From Candidatus Iainarchaeum sp. (lineage in GTDB: Archaea; Iainarchaeota; Iainarchaeia; Iainarchaeales; VGJJ01): 32,595 nucleotides of DNA. This document shows, piece by piece, positions 6,773 to 14,345 of this stretch. A program made the position numbers and the translations under genes. The notes beneath the pieces were generated by a model. The model ran no database searches and was not told where the DNA came from. It saw only the letters and a list, made by a program, of their open reading frames with translations. The first letter of the stretch is position 1, and each line of letters starts with the position of its first letter. The stretch covers positions 1 through 32,595 of the forward strand of contig JACQJG010000004.1 of the NCBI GenBank assembly GCA_016198125.1. Direction: 5' to 3'.

Positions 6773-7951
6773 ATGGCTGAAAAACGCGGTTACTATGACG
6801 TGTTGGGCGTTGGAAAAAATGCTTCGCCTGAAGAAATACGGGACGCGTACAAGCGCCTGGCCAAAAAATTCCACCCGGATGTAAACAAAGAAGCCGGTGC
6901 AGAAGAAAAATTCAAGGAGGCTTTGGAAGCCTACTCTGTTTTGAACGACCCTGAAAAACGCCGGGTATACGACCAACACGGCTTTGAGGGAACCCGCTTT
7001 CAAGGATTCTCCGGGTTTCAGGAAGGATTTGACTTCTCGGATTTTGTGCATGAAAACTTCAACTTTGGGGATATTTTCTCGCAGTTTGGCGGGTTTGGCT
7101 TTGACGATGTTTTCAAAGAAGCATTCGGCATTGGAAGCCGGCCTGCAAATGGAAACCATGTGCGCGTGGACCTGTCCCTTTCATTTGAAGAAGCCGCATT
7201 CGGCACAACCAAGGAAATAGAAGTCGCACGCATTGGTACTTGCGAGTCCTGCAAAGGCAGCGGGGCAAAAAAAGGAAGCACGATTGATACCTGTGCCACG
7301 TGCAGGGGAACCGGCATTGAAACCCACACGCGCCGCACAGGGTTTGGAATATTTCAAACCCAAACCACGTGCACGGTATGTGGGGGAAGGGGAAAGGCTG
7401 CCAAGGAACGGTGCCCCGAATGCCATGGCAAAGGGCGCATGCGCACGCTACATCACATAGAGGTCACCATTCCCCCTGGCATTGACTCCAACCAGCACCT
7501 GCGCATCAAAAACCAGGGGCATGCAGGAACGCAGGGAGGCCAGGCAGGCGACTTGTATGTGGTAATAACGGTCAAACCCCACAAAGTATTCAAACGCGAC
7601 GGCCCTGACGTATTCTGTGATGTGCCCATGGGCATTGCAGAAGCCGCCTTGGGAACCCCTATTGAGGTCCCGACCATTCATGGAAAGGCTGACATTTCCA
7701 TTCCAAGCGGTACGCAGAACGGGACTGTTTTCAGGCTTAAAGGAAAAGGCATTAAACGCTTAAATGGCGCAGGGAATGGAGACCACTATGTCCGGATTAC
7801 CATTAAAGTGCCTGAACGCTTGACCAAAAAGCAACGCGACCTCCTGGAAGCATTTGCGGTTGAAGAAGGCATGAACGTTAAACGCAAAGGGTTCTTTGAT
7901 GAAGTTCTAAAAAAATTCAAATCCAAGAAACAAGGCGAAGAACCCAGTTAA
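6773..7951 (+). CDS. dnaJ: DnaJ (Hsp40) co-chaperone
   Basis: The 392-aa protein has the complete type I DnaJ layout: a J domain with His34-Pro35-Asp36 that stimulates DnaK's ATPase, a Gly/Phe-rich stretch from about residue 75 to 120, four CxxCxGxG zinc motifs between about residues 157 and 221 (CESCKGSG, CATCRGTG, CTVCGGRG, CPECHGKG), and the C-terminal substrate-binding beta domains with GDLYVVI and the final GDHYVRI region. All zinc ligands are intact. It delivers unfolded clients to DnaK. It lies 56 nt after dnaK and probably has its own promoter. Confidence 0.97.
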   Translation: MAEKRGYYDVLGVGKNASPEEIRDAYKRLAKKFHPDVNKEAGAEEKFKEALEAYSVLNDPEKRRVYDQHGFEGTRFQGFSGFQEGFDFSDFVHENFNFGDIFSQFGGFGFDDVFKEAFGIGSRPANGNHVRVDLSLSFEEAAFGTTKEIEVARIGTCESCKGSGAKKGSTIDTCATCRGTGIETHTRRTGFGIFQTQTTCTVCGGRGKAAKERCPECHGKGRMRTLHHIEVTIPPGIDSNQHLRIKNQGHAGTQGGQAGDLYVVITVKPHKVFKRDGPDVFCDVPMGIAEAALGTPIEVPTIHGKADISIPSGTQNGTVFRLKGKGIKRLNGAGNGDHYVRITIKVPERLTKKQRDLLEAFAVEEGMNVKRKGFFDEVLKKFKSKKQGEEPS

Positions 7952-8021
7952 AGCCCGTTATTACCGGCAACGCGCTTTCGTAAAGGATTTGTAAAGCAAT
8001 GGAAAAGAATGCATTTAAAGT

Positions 8022-8306
8022 ATGATTTTCAAAAAGTCACGCGAGGTGGTTGCAGTGGTTAAAGGAAAAAAGGCTTTAAATAGAAAAAAAGACCTGCAGA
8101 AGAAAGACTTTAAAGTGCTGGTTTACCAGGACAATGAATCCTATTACGCTGAATGTATAAACATTCCCGGTGCCATTGCACAAGGCAAAACCGAAGAAGA
8201 GGCCACGCGCAACATTCACCTCCTCATAAAATGGCATTTGAATGCCCAGGAACGCAGGAACGCCATCCCCGGGTACCCCCTGAAAAGCCTGCAGGTCAGC
8301 GTTTAA
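8022..8306 (+). CDS. Solitary HicB-like protein
   Basis: A 94-aa protein with the HicB fold signature from about residue 30: DFKVLVYQDNESYYAECINIPGAIAQGKTEEEATRN. HicB proteins are antitoxins of HicA mRNA-cleaving toxins, but no HicA frame lies next to this one, unlike the HicBA pair at 13111-13540. The first 29 residues are basic (KKSREVVAVVKGKKALNRKK) and atypical, so translation may begin further in, for example at the GTG at 8115, close to the domain edge. Solitary HicB-like proteins are common in archaea and may regulate transcription or be orphan antitoxins. Its stop codon overlaps the TATA box of the next gene. Confidence 0.75.
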   Translation: MIFKKSREVVAVVKGKKALNRKKDLQKKDFKVLVYQDNESYYAECINIPGAIAQGKTEEEATRNIHLLIKWHLNAQERRNAIPGYPLKSLQVSV

Positions 8307-8309
8307 AAG
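8302..8309 (+). promoter_or_regulatory. TATA box of valyl-tRNA synthetase
   Basis: TTTAAAAG overlaps the stop codon of the HicB-like gene and is centred about 27 nt before the ATG at 8333. A leaderless transcript is predicted. Confidence 0.55.
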
Positions 8310-8332
8310 GCTTTGCTGGCGTTGGATAGTGC

Positions 8333-10729
8333 ATGCGTTTGCCCATTCAGGCCACGCGGTGGGGCAAAGAACAGGAAGAAAAAGTCCTCCAGCAGTGGAC
8401 CCACGCTTGGCCCTATCGGCTTGGAAAAGCAGGGTTAAAGAAGCGGGTCTTTTCCATTGACACGCCGCCCCCCTATGTGAACGCGCCCATTCACATTGGC
8501 CAAGCCACCACGTATGTATTGATGGACATGTTTGCGCGGTTTCACCGCATGCGCGGAAAAACCGTGTTGTTCCCCCTGGGATTGGACAACAATGGCCTGC
8601 CCATTGAAGTGGCCGCGGAAAAAAAATTCAACGTGCGCATGCACGAAACGCCAAGAGAACAATTCATTCAATATTGCAAGCAACTCCTCCAAGAAGCAGG
8701 AAGTGCAACTTTGGATTCATTGCACCGCTTGGGGGTTGGATTCAACTCCTACGAAAAAGGCACCGGGCTTGGAGAAGTGTATGAAACCGATTCTCCAGAG
8801 TACCGTGCACTAACCCAAAGCATTTTCATTGACTTGTGGAAGCGCGGCCTCATCTATGAAGACGAGCGCATCAATAACTATTGCCCCGGGTGCCACACCA
8901 CGATTGCGGATTCTGAAATGGATTACATTGAAAAGGAAACTGCATTCAATTATGTAAAATTCAAGGTTCAAGAAACAGGAGAAAGCATCCTCATTGCCAC
9001 TACACGACCTGAGCTTATTGCCAGTTGCGGGATGATCATTTTCGCCCCTGAAGATGAAAGGTTCAAGCACTTGAAAGGAAAACACGCCCTTACGCCTGTT
9101 TACGAACGTGTAGTGCCTATTCAACCCCATTCCTTTGCCAAGTCAGACAAAGGTTCTGGGTTGGTTATGATGTGCTCGGCAGGCGATACAACCGACATTC
9201 GTTTTTACCGTGAAATGGGATTAAAACCTGTAATTTCCATTGACCAGCAGGGCCGCATGAATGCCCATGCAGGATTCCTGCAGGGCCTCAAAGTAAAAGA
9301 AGCGCGCGAAAAAATGATTGAAACCCTGCGCGAAAAGGAATTGCTGGCTGAACAAAAAAAAGTATTGCACCGCACGCCCATCTGCGAGCGTTCAAAACAT
9401 GACATTGAATTCATTTCCATGCGCGAGTATTATGTAAAACAGCTTGAATTCAAAAAAGACCTGAAAGCCTTGACAAAGAAAATAAAATTCTACGATGAAA
9501 GCTCGCGCCAAATACTGCTGGACTGGATTGAAAGCGTGAGCATTGACTGGCCGGTTTCAAGGAGAAGGTATTATGCAACTGAAGTTCCTTTATGGTATTG
9601 CACGTCCTGTGGAGGTGTAATAGCACCCGAAAAAGGAAAATATTATCAGCCCTGGAAGGATGCAGCACCTGTAAAAAAATGTCCAACGTGTGAAGGGACT
9701 GCATTCAAAGGGGATGAACGCGTTTTAGACACGTGGTTTGACTCCTCCAACAGCGTTTTCTACATAAATAGGTATGAAAAAGATTCTTTGTTTTTCAAAA
9801 AGAATTTTCCATGCTCGTTGAGGCCGCAGGGAAAGGAAATTGTGCGCACGTGGCTGTACTACACCCTGCTGAAAGGCTTGTTATTGACAAAAAAGCCTGC
9901 ATTCAACGGAGTGTGGGTAAACCACCACATCGTGGATGAAAAGGGAAACAAGATGAGCAAGAGCGTGGGCAACATCATCAATCCAGGGGATGTACTGCAA
10001 CGCTTTGGTGCCGAGCCATTTAGATTGTGGGCCACGCTTGAAGGGAATTTGGAGAAAACCGATTTCAGGTGCAGTTTTGAACGCATGGAAGGCGCGGGCA
10101 AGACCATTACCAAACTTTGGAATGTCGCGCGGTTCATCTCCCTGCTCCCCGAGCCAAAAGGGGCAAAAAAGCTGGGCGCGTTGGACAAGCAAATTATACA
10201 AGAGGTGCATGCGTTGGCTTGGACTGCATTCAACTCTTTTGACCAGTACGATTTTCATACCCCCATGGCTGCGTGGAGGCATTTTTTGTGGGAGAATTTT
10301 GCCTCCCAATATGTTGAACTGGTAAAAGCACGCGCGCAAAACGCAGACAAAAAGTTTTCTACTGCAGAACAGCAGGGCGCATTGTACGCGCTCAACCATT
10401 GCCTTGATCTTCTGTTGCGCATTGCAGCCCCAGTGAACCCGTTCATCACCCAGGAATTGTACGCGCACTTATTTGGCAAGGATATACACGCCCAACTGTT
10501 TCCAAAAGGCTCAAAACAAAAAGACAAAAAGTCTTCATTCTCTTTTGAGGAACTTGCTGAACTCAATGGAATGGTGTGGAAGGCAAAAAAGGAAAAGGGG
10601 TTAAGCTTGCGCGATCCATTGAAAGTTCTGCATGCACTTAAAAAATTCAAGTCCATTGAAAAGGATTTGAAAGCGTGCCACAACGCGCAGGAAGTCAAAT
10701 GGGGCACAGAAAACCGCGCAGAATTGTGA
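8333..10729 (+). CDS. valS: Valyl-tRNA synthetase
   Basis: A 798-aa class Ia synthetase that charges tRNA-Val. The Rossmann domain has SIDTPPPYVN followed by the HIGH-type motif HIGQ at about residues 54-57, and KMSKS at 540-544. The editing domain is present (TTRPELIASCGMI). ValRS-like marks are the IDTPPP start, DNNGLP, the tryptophan-rich VLDTWFDSS, and the anticodon-domain pattern WxxFAxxYxELVKAR. Zinc-type Cys pairs occur at YCPGC, YCTSC and KCPTC. It is shorter than many ValRS and lacks a long C-terminal coiled coil, as is usual in archaea. IleRS is the main alternative, but the motifs favour ValRS. The start at 8333 fits a TATA box 27 nt upstream. Confidence 0.85.
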   Translation: MRLPIQATRWGKEQEEKVLQQWTHAWPYRLGKAGLKKRVFSIDTPPPYVNAPIHIGQATTYVLMDMFARFHRMRGKTVLFPLGLDNNGLPIEVAAEKKFNVRMHETPREQFIQYCKQLLQEAGSATLDSLHRLGVGFNSYEKGTGLGEVYETDSPEYRALTQSIFIDLWKRGLIYEDERINNYCPGCHTTIADSEMDYIEKETAFNYVKFKVQETGESILIATTRPELIASCGMIIFAPEDERFKHLKGKHALTPVYERVVPIQPHSFAKSDKGSGLVMMCSAGDTTDIRFYREMGLKPVISIDQQGRMNAHAGFLQGLKVKEAREKMIETLREKELLAEQKKVLHRTPICERSKHDIEFISMREYYVKQLEFKKDLKALTKKIKFYDESSRQILLDWIESVSIDWPVSRRRYYATEVPLWYCTSCGGVIAPEKGKYYQPWKDAAPVKKCPTCEGTAFKGDERVLDTWFDSSNSVFYINRYEKDSLFFKKNFPCSLRPQGKEIVRTWLYYTLLKGLLLTKKPAFNGVWVNHHIVDEKGNKMSKSVGNIINPGDVLQRFGAEPFRLWATLEGNLEKTDFRCSFERMEGAGKTITKLWNVARFISLLPEPKGAKKLGALDKQIIQEVHALAWTAFNSFDQYDFHTPMAAWRHFLWENFASQYVELVKARAQNADKKFSTAEQQGALYALNHCLDLLLRIAAPVNPFITQELYAHLFGKDIHAQLFPKGSKQKDKKSSFSFEELAELNGMVWKAKKEKGLSLRDPLKVLHALKKFKSIEKDLKACHNAQEVKWGTENRAEL

Positions 10730-10782
10730 ACCCCCCGCACTTGCCCCCGGCCTGTTCACTGGCAACGCCCCTCCGCAAAGGT

Positions 10783-10790
10783 TTTAAATA
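10783..10790 (+). promoter_or_regulatory. TATA box of the VapBC operon
   Basis: TTTAAATA is centred 25 nt before the vapB ATG at 10812, giving a leaderless vapBC transcript. Confidence 0.65.
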
Positions 10791-10811
10791 ACAGTTATAC
10801 CAATATAATCC

Positions 10812-11045
10812 ATGAAGGCTATGATTGAAGTAACTGCCGAGGCCCGGAAATGGGGCCGGTCCATTGGACTGGTTATCCCCAAAGAACTCACCAAAAGGGA
10901 AGGCATCCGCCCTGGGGACCGGCTGAAAGTGCTGGTTCAGAAGGAAAAGAAAAACCCCTTAAAAGAAATGTACGGGTTTGACCCATCCCTGCGTCCAGCA
11001 AGGGAAATACTCAAAGACATAGACAAGGAGGGGTGGAATGAGTGA
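10812..11045 (+). CDS. vapB: AbrB-type antitoxin (VapB-like)
   Basis: A 77-aa protein. Residues 5-42 form a SpoVT-AbrB swapped-hairpin DNA-binding domain (EARKWGRSIGLVIPKELTKR, then GIRPGDRLKVLV). The C-terminal part, rich in Lys, Asp and Pro (YGFDPSLRPAREILKDIDKE), is the expected toxin-neutralising tail. It overlaps the next gene, a PIN-domain toxin, by 8 nt. By family precedent the antitoxin binds both its own promoter and the toxin. Confidence 0.88.
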   Translation: MKAMIEVTAEARKWGRSIGLVIPKELTKREGIRPGDRLKVLVQKEKKNPLKEMYGFDPSLRPAREILKDIDKEGWNE

Positions 11046-11406
11046 AGGGGTCTTTTTCTTTGACACTTACGCCTTTTTTGAAATCCTGCGCAAGAATCCT
11101 TCCTATGAAAAATATGTGGGCGCAAGACCCATAACCACCATTTTTAACTTGGCCGAATTAAACCACGGGTTGAAACGCGACGGCAAAAAATACGCGGATG
11201 AAATGACAAGAAAAAATGAAGCATCTCTTGTTGAAGTGGGGGTGGAAGACGTAATTCATGCCATAGACTTCAGGCTCAAATTTAAGTCTAGAAACGTATC
11301 CATACCGGATTCGATTGGATACGTTGTCGCCAAACGCCACGGCACTCTCTTTTTGACTGGAGACCAGGCATTCAAGGACCTGCCAAACGTGGAGTTTGTG
11401 AAGTAA
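11038..11406 (+). CDS. vapC: PIN-domain ribonuclease toxin (VapC-like)
   Basis: A 122-aa PIN domain. The acidic metal-binding set is complete: Asp9 (FFFDTYAF), Glu40 (FNLAELNHG), Asp91 (SIPDSIGY) and Asp109 (FLTGDQAFKDL). VapC toxins are Mg-dependent RNases that cleave tRNA or rRNA, so this one should be active unless bound by the VapB-like partner encoded just upstream with an 8-nt overlap. The natural RNA target cannot be told from the sequence. Confidence 0.92.
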   Translation: MSEGVFFFDTYAFFEILRKNPSYEKYVGARPITTIFNLAELNHGLKRDGKKYADEMTRKNEASLVEVGVEDVIHAIDFRLKFKSRNVSIPDSIGYVVAKRHGTLFLTGDQAFKDLPNVEFVK

Positions 11407-11422
11407 ACCAAAAAGCCCAACC

Positions 11423-11430
11423 TTTAAATA
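11423..11430 (+). promoter_or_regulatory. TATA box of the small lipoprotein gene
   Basis: TTTAAATA is centred 28 nt before the ATG at 11455, which supports that start over an upstream in-frame TTG at 11437. Confidence 0.6.
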
Positions 11431-11454
11431 CGCCTTTTGGCCTTTCAACAGGGT

Positions 11455-12009
11455 ATGGGGATGCGCATACTCTTGTTCACATTGCTGGCATTCCTGATTG
11501 CAGGCTGCCTTCAATTGCCTCCTTCCATGAATTCAAAGATTGCGGAATTGAATGCACTGCACGACCAGTTTCTGCGCCCAGGCCAGCTGGTTCCTGATAC
11601 TGCGAACAACACGGAAATATGGCAGGCGCGCCTGGAAGACTTCACGCTCAAAACGCAGGCACAGCCCTTTGAAGGAAAAGAGGCACTGCTCGCGTGGGTA
11701 GATATTTGGTTGAACGCCAATGCCATGCAGCGCACGCTCTTCAAAGCCTATGAAGGGTTTGGCACGCTTACACGGCTGCACACGGACTGCTCCAAGGCCA
11801 GCGCGCCTGGAAAAATTATAACCCGGTTAAGGCAGGCCCGCGACCAGGCAGATGCGCTTGTTGCTAAGACCAAATATTTTGAAAGCGCTCATGCGGGGCT
11901 TGCCTTGAAATTAGGTTCTTTACATGCGTGGAAGGACTTTGCGGGGTCGGTAAAGGAAACAGCAAATGCCCTTGAAGGGCAAATCCAGGTAAACTGCCGA
12001 ACATTTTAA
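11455..12009 (+). CDS. Small predicted lipoprotein, unknown family
   Basis: A 184-aa protein starting MGMRILLFTLLAFLIAGC: a short basic N-terminus, a hydrophobic core and a lipobox (LIAGC), so lipid attachment at the cell surface is likely. The remainder is mostly helical in composition (LARLEDFT..., ARDQADALVAKTKYFESAHA...), with two more cysteines, in TDCSKAS and near the C-terminus in VNCRTF, that could form a disulfide. No family is recognised. Its stop codon overlaps the TATA box of bud32. Confidence 0.8.
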   Translation: MGMRILLFTLLAFLIAGCLQLPPSMNSKIAELNALHDQFLRPGQLVPDTANNTEIWQARLEDFTLKTQAQPFEGKEALLAWVDIWLNANAMQRTLFKAYEGFGTLTRLHTDCSKASAPGKIITRLRQARDQADALVAKTKYFESAHAGLALKLGSLHAWKDFAGSVKETANALEGQIQVNCRTF

Positions 12010-12011
12010 AG
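12004..12011 (+). promoter_or_regulatory. TATA box of bud32
   Basis: TTTTAAAG overlaps the stop codon of the preceding lipoprotein and is centred 28 nt before the ATG at 12036. Confidence 0.5.
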
Positions 12012-12035
12012 ACGCGCACGCATAAGAAAAATTGC

Positions 12036-12674
12036 ATGAAAGGAATTCTAATCAAGCGGGGCGCGGAAGCCGAATTGCGGAAAACTACGTGGCTTGGAAA
12101 AATCGCGCTCAAAAAGATGCGCGTACCCAAGGCCTACCGTGCAAGGGAATTGGACAACGAAATCAGGGCCCAGCGCACCCGGCAGGAAGCACGCGCGCTG
12201 CACGCAGTAAAAGCATGGGGAATCCGCACCCCATTTGTATTTGAAGCGCGCCCCAAGGAATCCCTGCTGGTCATGGAATGGATTGAAGGCAAAACCCTGA
12301 AAGAGACCCTGCAGGACCCTAAAACGCCGCGTGCACAAAAAATAAAATGGTGCAGGGAATTGGGCCACATCATGGGCTTGCTGCATGCGCATGAATGCGT
12401 GCACGGAGACCTGACTACTTCCAATGTGCTGGTGCGTAAAAACAAAAGGGGCATGGAGCTCGTACTCATTGATTTTGGACTGGCATTTTACTCGCACAAA
12501 CTGGAGGACCTGGCAGTGGATGTCATTGGGTTAAAGAAAACCTACAACGCAACGCACTTTGACTTTCCAGCAGGATGGAATGCAGTGGTAAAAGGGTATA
12601 CGCGTACTTTCAAGAATGCAAGAAAAGTGCTTGCGCACATGAATGAAGTTGAAGGCAGGGTGAGGTACGCGTGA
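12036..12674 (+). CDS. bud32: Bud32/PRPK kinase of the KEOPS complex
   Basis: A 212-aa atypical small protein kinase with the Bud32 pattern: IKRGAEAEL near the start, RARELDNEIRAQRTRQEARAL, then the catalytic loop HGDLTTSNVLV with Asp125 and Asn130, and the metal motif IDFGLA with Asp146. The C-terminal part has the family-typical LEDLAVDVIGLKKTYNATH. Within KEOPS, Bud32 acts as an ATPase supporting Kae1 in making the t6A modification of ANN-decoding tRNAs. In several archaea it is fused to Kae1; here it is a separate gene. No other KEOPS subunit is visible in the window. Confidence 0.95.
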   Translation: MKGILIKRGAEAELRKTTWLGKIALKKMRVPKAYRARELDNEIRAQRTRQEARALHAVKAWGIRTPFVFEARPKESLLVMEWIEGKTLKETLQDPKTPRAQKIKWCRELGHIMGLLHAHECVHGDLTTSNVLVRKNKRGMELVLIDFGLAFYSHKLEDLAVDVIGLKKTYNATHFDFPAGWNAVVKGYTRTFKNARKVLAHMNEVEGRVRYA

Positions 12675-12714
12675 AATAGGCAGTGTTCTTATGCTTTTCC
12701 CTGCATGAAACAGT

Positions 12715-13023
12715 ATGTTCAGCCTTATAATTTTCTATATTTTTTTAATCGCTGTAACGCTGTTGCTTTCAATTGGAATGACTGTTCTTTTGCTTAAAAG
12801 GTTTTCAGCTCCAAAGAGCACTGCAATTTTTTCTTTGTTTCCACTCGCACTTTTTGGGCTGGGTTTTGTCTTGCGGTTGACCGCTGAACCCGCGTTGATT
12901 GACATTGGATTCTTCTTCACCGAGTTCAGCTACCTGTTCATTTACGTTCTTTTCACTCTCAGCCTTGTACTGGGCCAGGTAAAGTATTGGGGGATTTCTT
13001 CAAAACCGCATAAAACCAGGTAA
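12715..13023 (+). CDS. Small three-TM membrane protein, unknown
   Basis: A 102-aa very hydrophobic protein with three likely membrane helices at about residues 2-27, 36-56 and 65-89, and a short basic tail. Phe and Leu dominate, and there are no conserved polar residues suggesting transport or catalysis. It is richer in A and T than its neighbours and stands alone between bud32 and the convergent HicBA pair, possibly with a weak TATA-like element near 12688. It may be accessory or recently acquired. I recognise no family with confidence. Confidence 0.6.
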   Translation: MFSLIIFYIFLIAVTLLLSIGMTVLLLKRFSAPKSTAIFSLFPLALFGLGFVLRLTAEPALIDIGFFFTEFSYLFIYVLFTLSLVLGQVKYWGISSKPHKTR

Positions 13024-13110
13024 TAAATAATGCATTAAACAGGGGCTCCGCCAAAATGCATGCGCTGCTGGCTTCCTTTACAACAGGGCCATTCAAGTAG
13101 TAAATGCTTA

Positions 13111-13341
13111 TTACAAGTACTTGGCAAAATCTTCTTCTTTTATTCTCGCCAATTCTAACGCGCTTTTCAACGTAGACATTTTTAGCTCTTTGTGAACAGG
13201 AATCACGGTTCCAATGGTTCCTTCTGGGGTTACTTTCTTCAATACCACGTGGCTTCCCCTTTGACGTGCAATTGAAAAACCAAATTTGTTACACAATACC
13301 TTGATGCATTCCTTTCCTGAAATGCGCTTAAGCTTGGGCAT
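13111..13341 (-). CDS. hicA: HicA toxin
   Basis: A 76-aa double-stranded-RNA-binding-like toxin: MPKLKRISGKECIKVLCNKF, then the active-site segment RQRGSHVVLKK with the catalytic His31, then VIPVHKELKMSTLKSALELARI. HicA toxins are ribosome-independent mRNA interferases. The start at 13341 is chosen because it begins the canonical fold and overlaps the hicB stop by 14 nt, the usual close coupling. The antitoxin-first order seen here is also common. Confidence 0.92.
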   Translation of the reverse strand: MPKLKRISGKECIKVLCNKFGFSIARQRGSHVVLKKVTPEGTIGTVIPVHKELKMSTLKSALELARIKEEDFAKYL

Positions 13342-13540
13342 GTCCGGCCACCTCAAATGTCGTAAAAACAGGCCGTGAAACATGCGGTAGGGGAAATTCT
13401 TCCAAATAGAGCTCGGTTGCCTCTTTTAAATTTGCAACTGCTTCTTCAATTGTACTCCCTTGACTGGCGGTTCCCACTTCAGGGCACTTTGCCACATACA
13501 GGTCCTCTTCTTTATGAACAACTGCGGTGAACGTGTACAT
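13328..13540 (-). CDS. hicB: HicB antitoxin
   Basis: A 70-aa HicB domain: MYTFTAVVHKEEDLYVAKCPEVG, then ASQGSTIEEAVANLKEATELYLEE. It has the partial RNase H-like fold of the family but no added ribbon-helix-helix or HTH DNA-binding domain, so any autoregulation would need another route. It is expected to bind and block HicA, encoded next with a 14-nt overlap. A TATA box 26 nt upstream supports the start. Confidence 0.92.
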   Translation of the reverse strand: MYTFTAVVHKEEDLYVAKCPEVGTASQGSTIEEAVANLKEATELYLEEFPLPHVSRPVFTTFEVAGHAQA

Positions 13541-13562
13541 ACAGAAAGTGGGGCCCGTATAG

Positions 13563-13570
13563 TATTTTAA
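13563..13570 (-). promoter_or_regulatory. TATA box of hicBA
   Basis: On the minus strand this reads TTAAAATA, centred about 26 nt before the hicB ATG at 13540. An inverted repeat, TAGGGGT (13586-13592) and ACCCCTA (13611-13617), lies just upstream and could be an operator. Confidence 0.5.
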
Positions 13571-13748
13571 CCTTAAGTCGATTATTAGGGGTCAAAGCGC
13601 GGCGCATATAACCCCTATGGGTAAGCGCTTTTTTGTACTTTGTGCCCGCCACCTATTTCCCTAATGGGAATGGCACAAGCATAGAAACACGCACCAATCG
13701 CTGATTTTTAGGGATGTTTGCCGCCCCCGGATATGCCCAAAACCAACC
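13571..13748 (+). other. Intergenic region with inverted repeat and candidate structured RNA
   Basis: No protein-coding frame is convincing here. There is an inverted repeat, TAGGGGT/ACCCCTA, at 13586-13617; a TATA-like CATATAAC at 13605-13612; and about 28 nt further on an imperfect hairpin at 13640-13678 with outer arms TTGTGCC/GGCACAA and inner arms TTCCC/GGGAA around a TAAT loop. A short T run follows at about 13707. This layout could be a small non-coding RNA gene of about 75 nt, but it matches no family I know. Confidence 0.3.
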
Positions 13749-13750
13749 TT

Positions 13751-13758
13751 TTTAAATT
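13751..13758 (+). promoter_or_regulatory. TATA box of the uS15 operon
   Basis: TTTAAATT is centred about 117 nt before the uS15 ATG at 13872. Transcription would start near 13780, giving a leader of about 92 nt, in contrast to the near-leaderless genes elsewhere in this window. Confidence 0.55.
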
Positions 13759-13781
13759 CTTCTTAGGAGGCTTGGTATAGT

Positions 13782-13829
13782 GGCTTGTTTTGAAGCCTTT
13801 TGCTTTTCCGGGTCGTTAGAACGGAAAGG
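13782..13829 (+). promoter_or_regulatory. Two-hairpin 5' leader of the uS15 mRNA
   Basis: Right at the predicted transcription start is a hairpin with arms GGCTT (13782-13786) and AAGCC (13793-13797) and a six-base loop. A second hairpin follows, with 8-bp arms CTTTTCCG (13803-13810) and CGGAAAGG (13822-13829) around an 11-base loop. The Shine-Dalgarno AAAGGAG is about 27 nt downstream. In bacteria S15 represses its own mRNA through leader structures; the arrangement here could do likewise, which is inference. Confidence 0.4.
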
Positions 13830-13871
13830 TGCCAGTCAAAATTGAATTTGGTTTTGAAAGGAGTTAGAAGA

Positions 13872-14327
13872 ATGTCGCGCATGCACTCTGGGGCCAAGGG
13901 CCGGCATGGAAGCACCAGGCCTTCGTCCAAAGTCGTTCCGGAATGGGTAGAATACACCGCTCAAAATGCAGTGGAATTGGTGGTAAACCTGTACAATCAG
14001 GGGTTGACGCCTTCTGCCATTGGCACCACGCTGCGCGACCAGTATGGCATTCCCTCCGTTAAAACGCTCACTAAAAAGCGCATTGAACAAATATTGGAGG
14101 AAAACAAGCTCAAATCCGATGTTCCGCGGGATTTGCTGAATTTGATTCGCCGCTCAGTAACCCTGCAAAAGCACTTGGAAGCCAACCGAAAAGATTTTTC
14201 AGCCAAGCGCGGGTACCAGTTAACCGTTGCAAAGATTCGCAGGCTTGCGGATTATTACAAACACAGAGGCAAGCTGGGCGTGGACTGGAATTACACGCCT
14301 GAGATGGCCGCGTTATTGGTAAAGTAG
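13872..14327 (+). CDS. rps15: Ribosomal protein uS15 (S15)
   Basis: A 151-aa archaeal/eukaryotic-type S15. The start MSRMHSGAKGRHGSTRP is the family's N-terminal extension; the helical core includes SAIGTTLRDQYGIPSVK and the RNA-binding region LNLIRRSVTLQKHLEANRKD. The end, WNYTPEMAALLVK, is also typical. It binds the central three-way junction of 16S rRNA early in small-subunit assembly. The ATG at 13872 has a Shine-Dalgarno 9 nt upstream. It heads a cluster of uS15, a 41-aa gene, eS1 and DUF92, of which the last three are joined by overlaps. Confidence 0.97.
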   Translation: MSRMHSGAKGRHGSTRPSSKVVPEWVEYTAQNAVELVVNLYNQGLTPSAIGTTLRDQYGIPSVKTLTKKRIEQILEENKLKSDVPRDLLNLIRRSVTLQKHLEANRKDFSAKRGYQLTVAKIRRLADYYKHRGKLGVDWNYTPEMAALLVK

Positions 14328-14345
14328 AATGTTGAAGGTTTTGCC

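Noticed and set aside
13765-13830. A tRNA-like stretch (TGGTATAGTGG resembles a D-arm/A box)
   Set aside because: No T-arm sequence, no closing acceptor stem and no anticodon arm; better explained as the uS15 leader with two hairpins. No tRNA or rRNA was found anywhere in the window.
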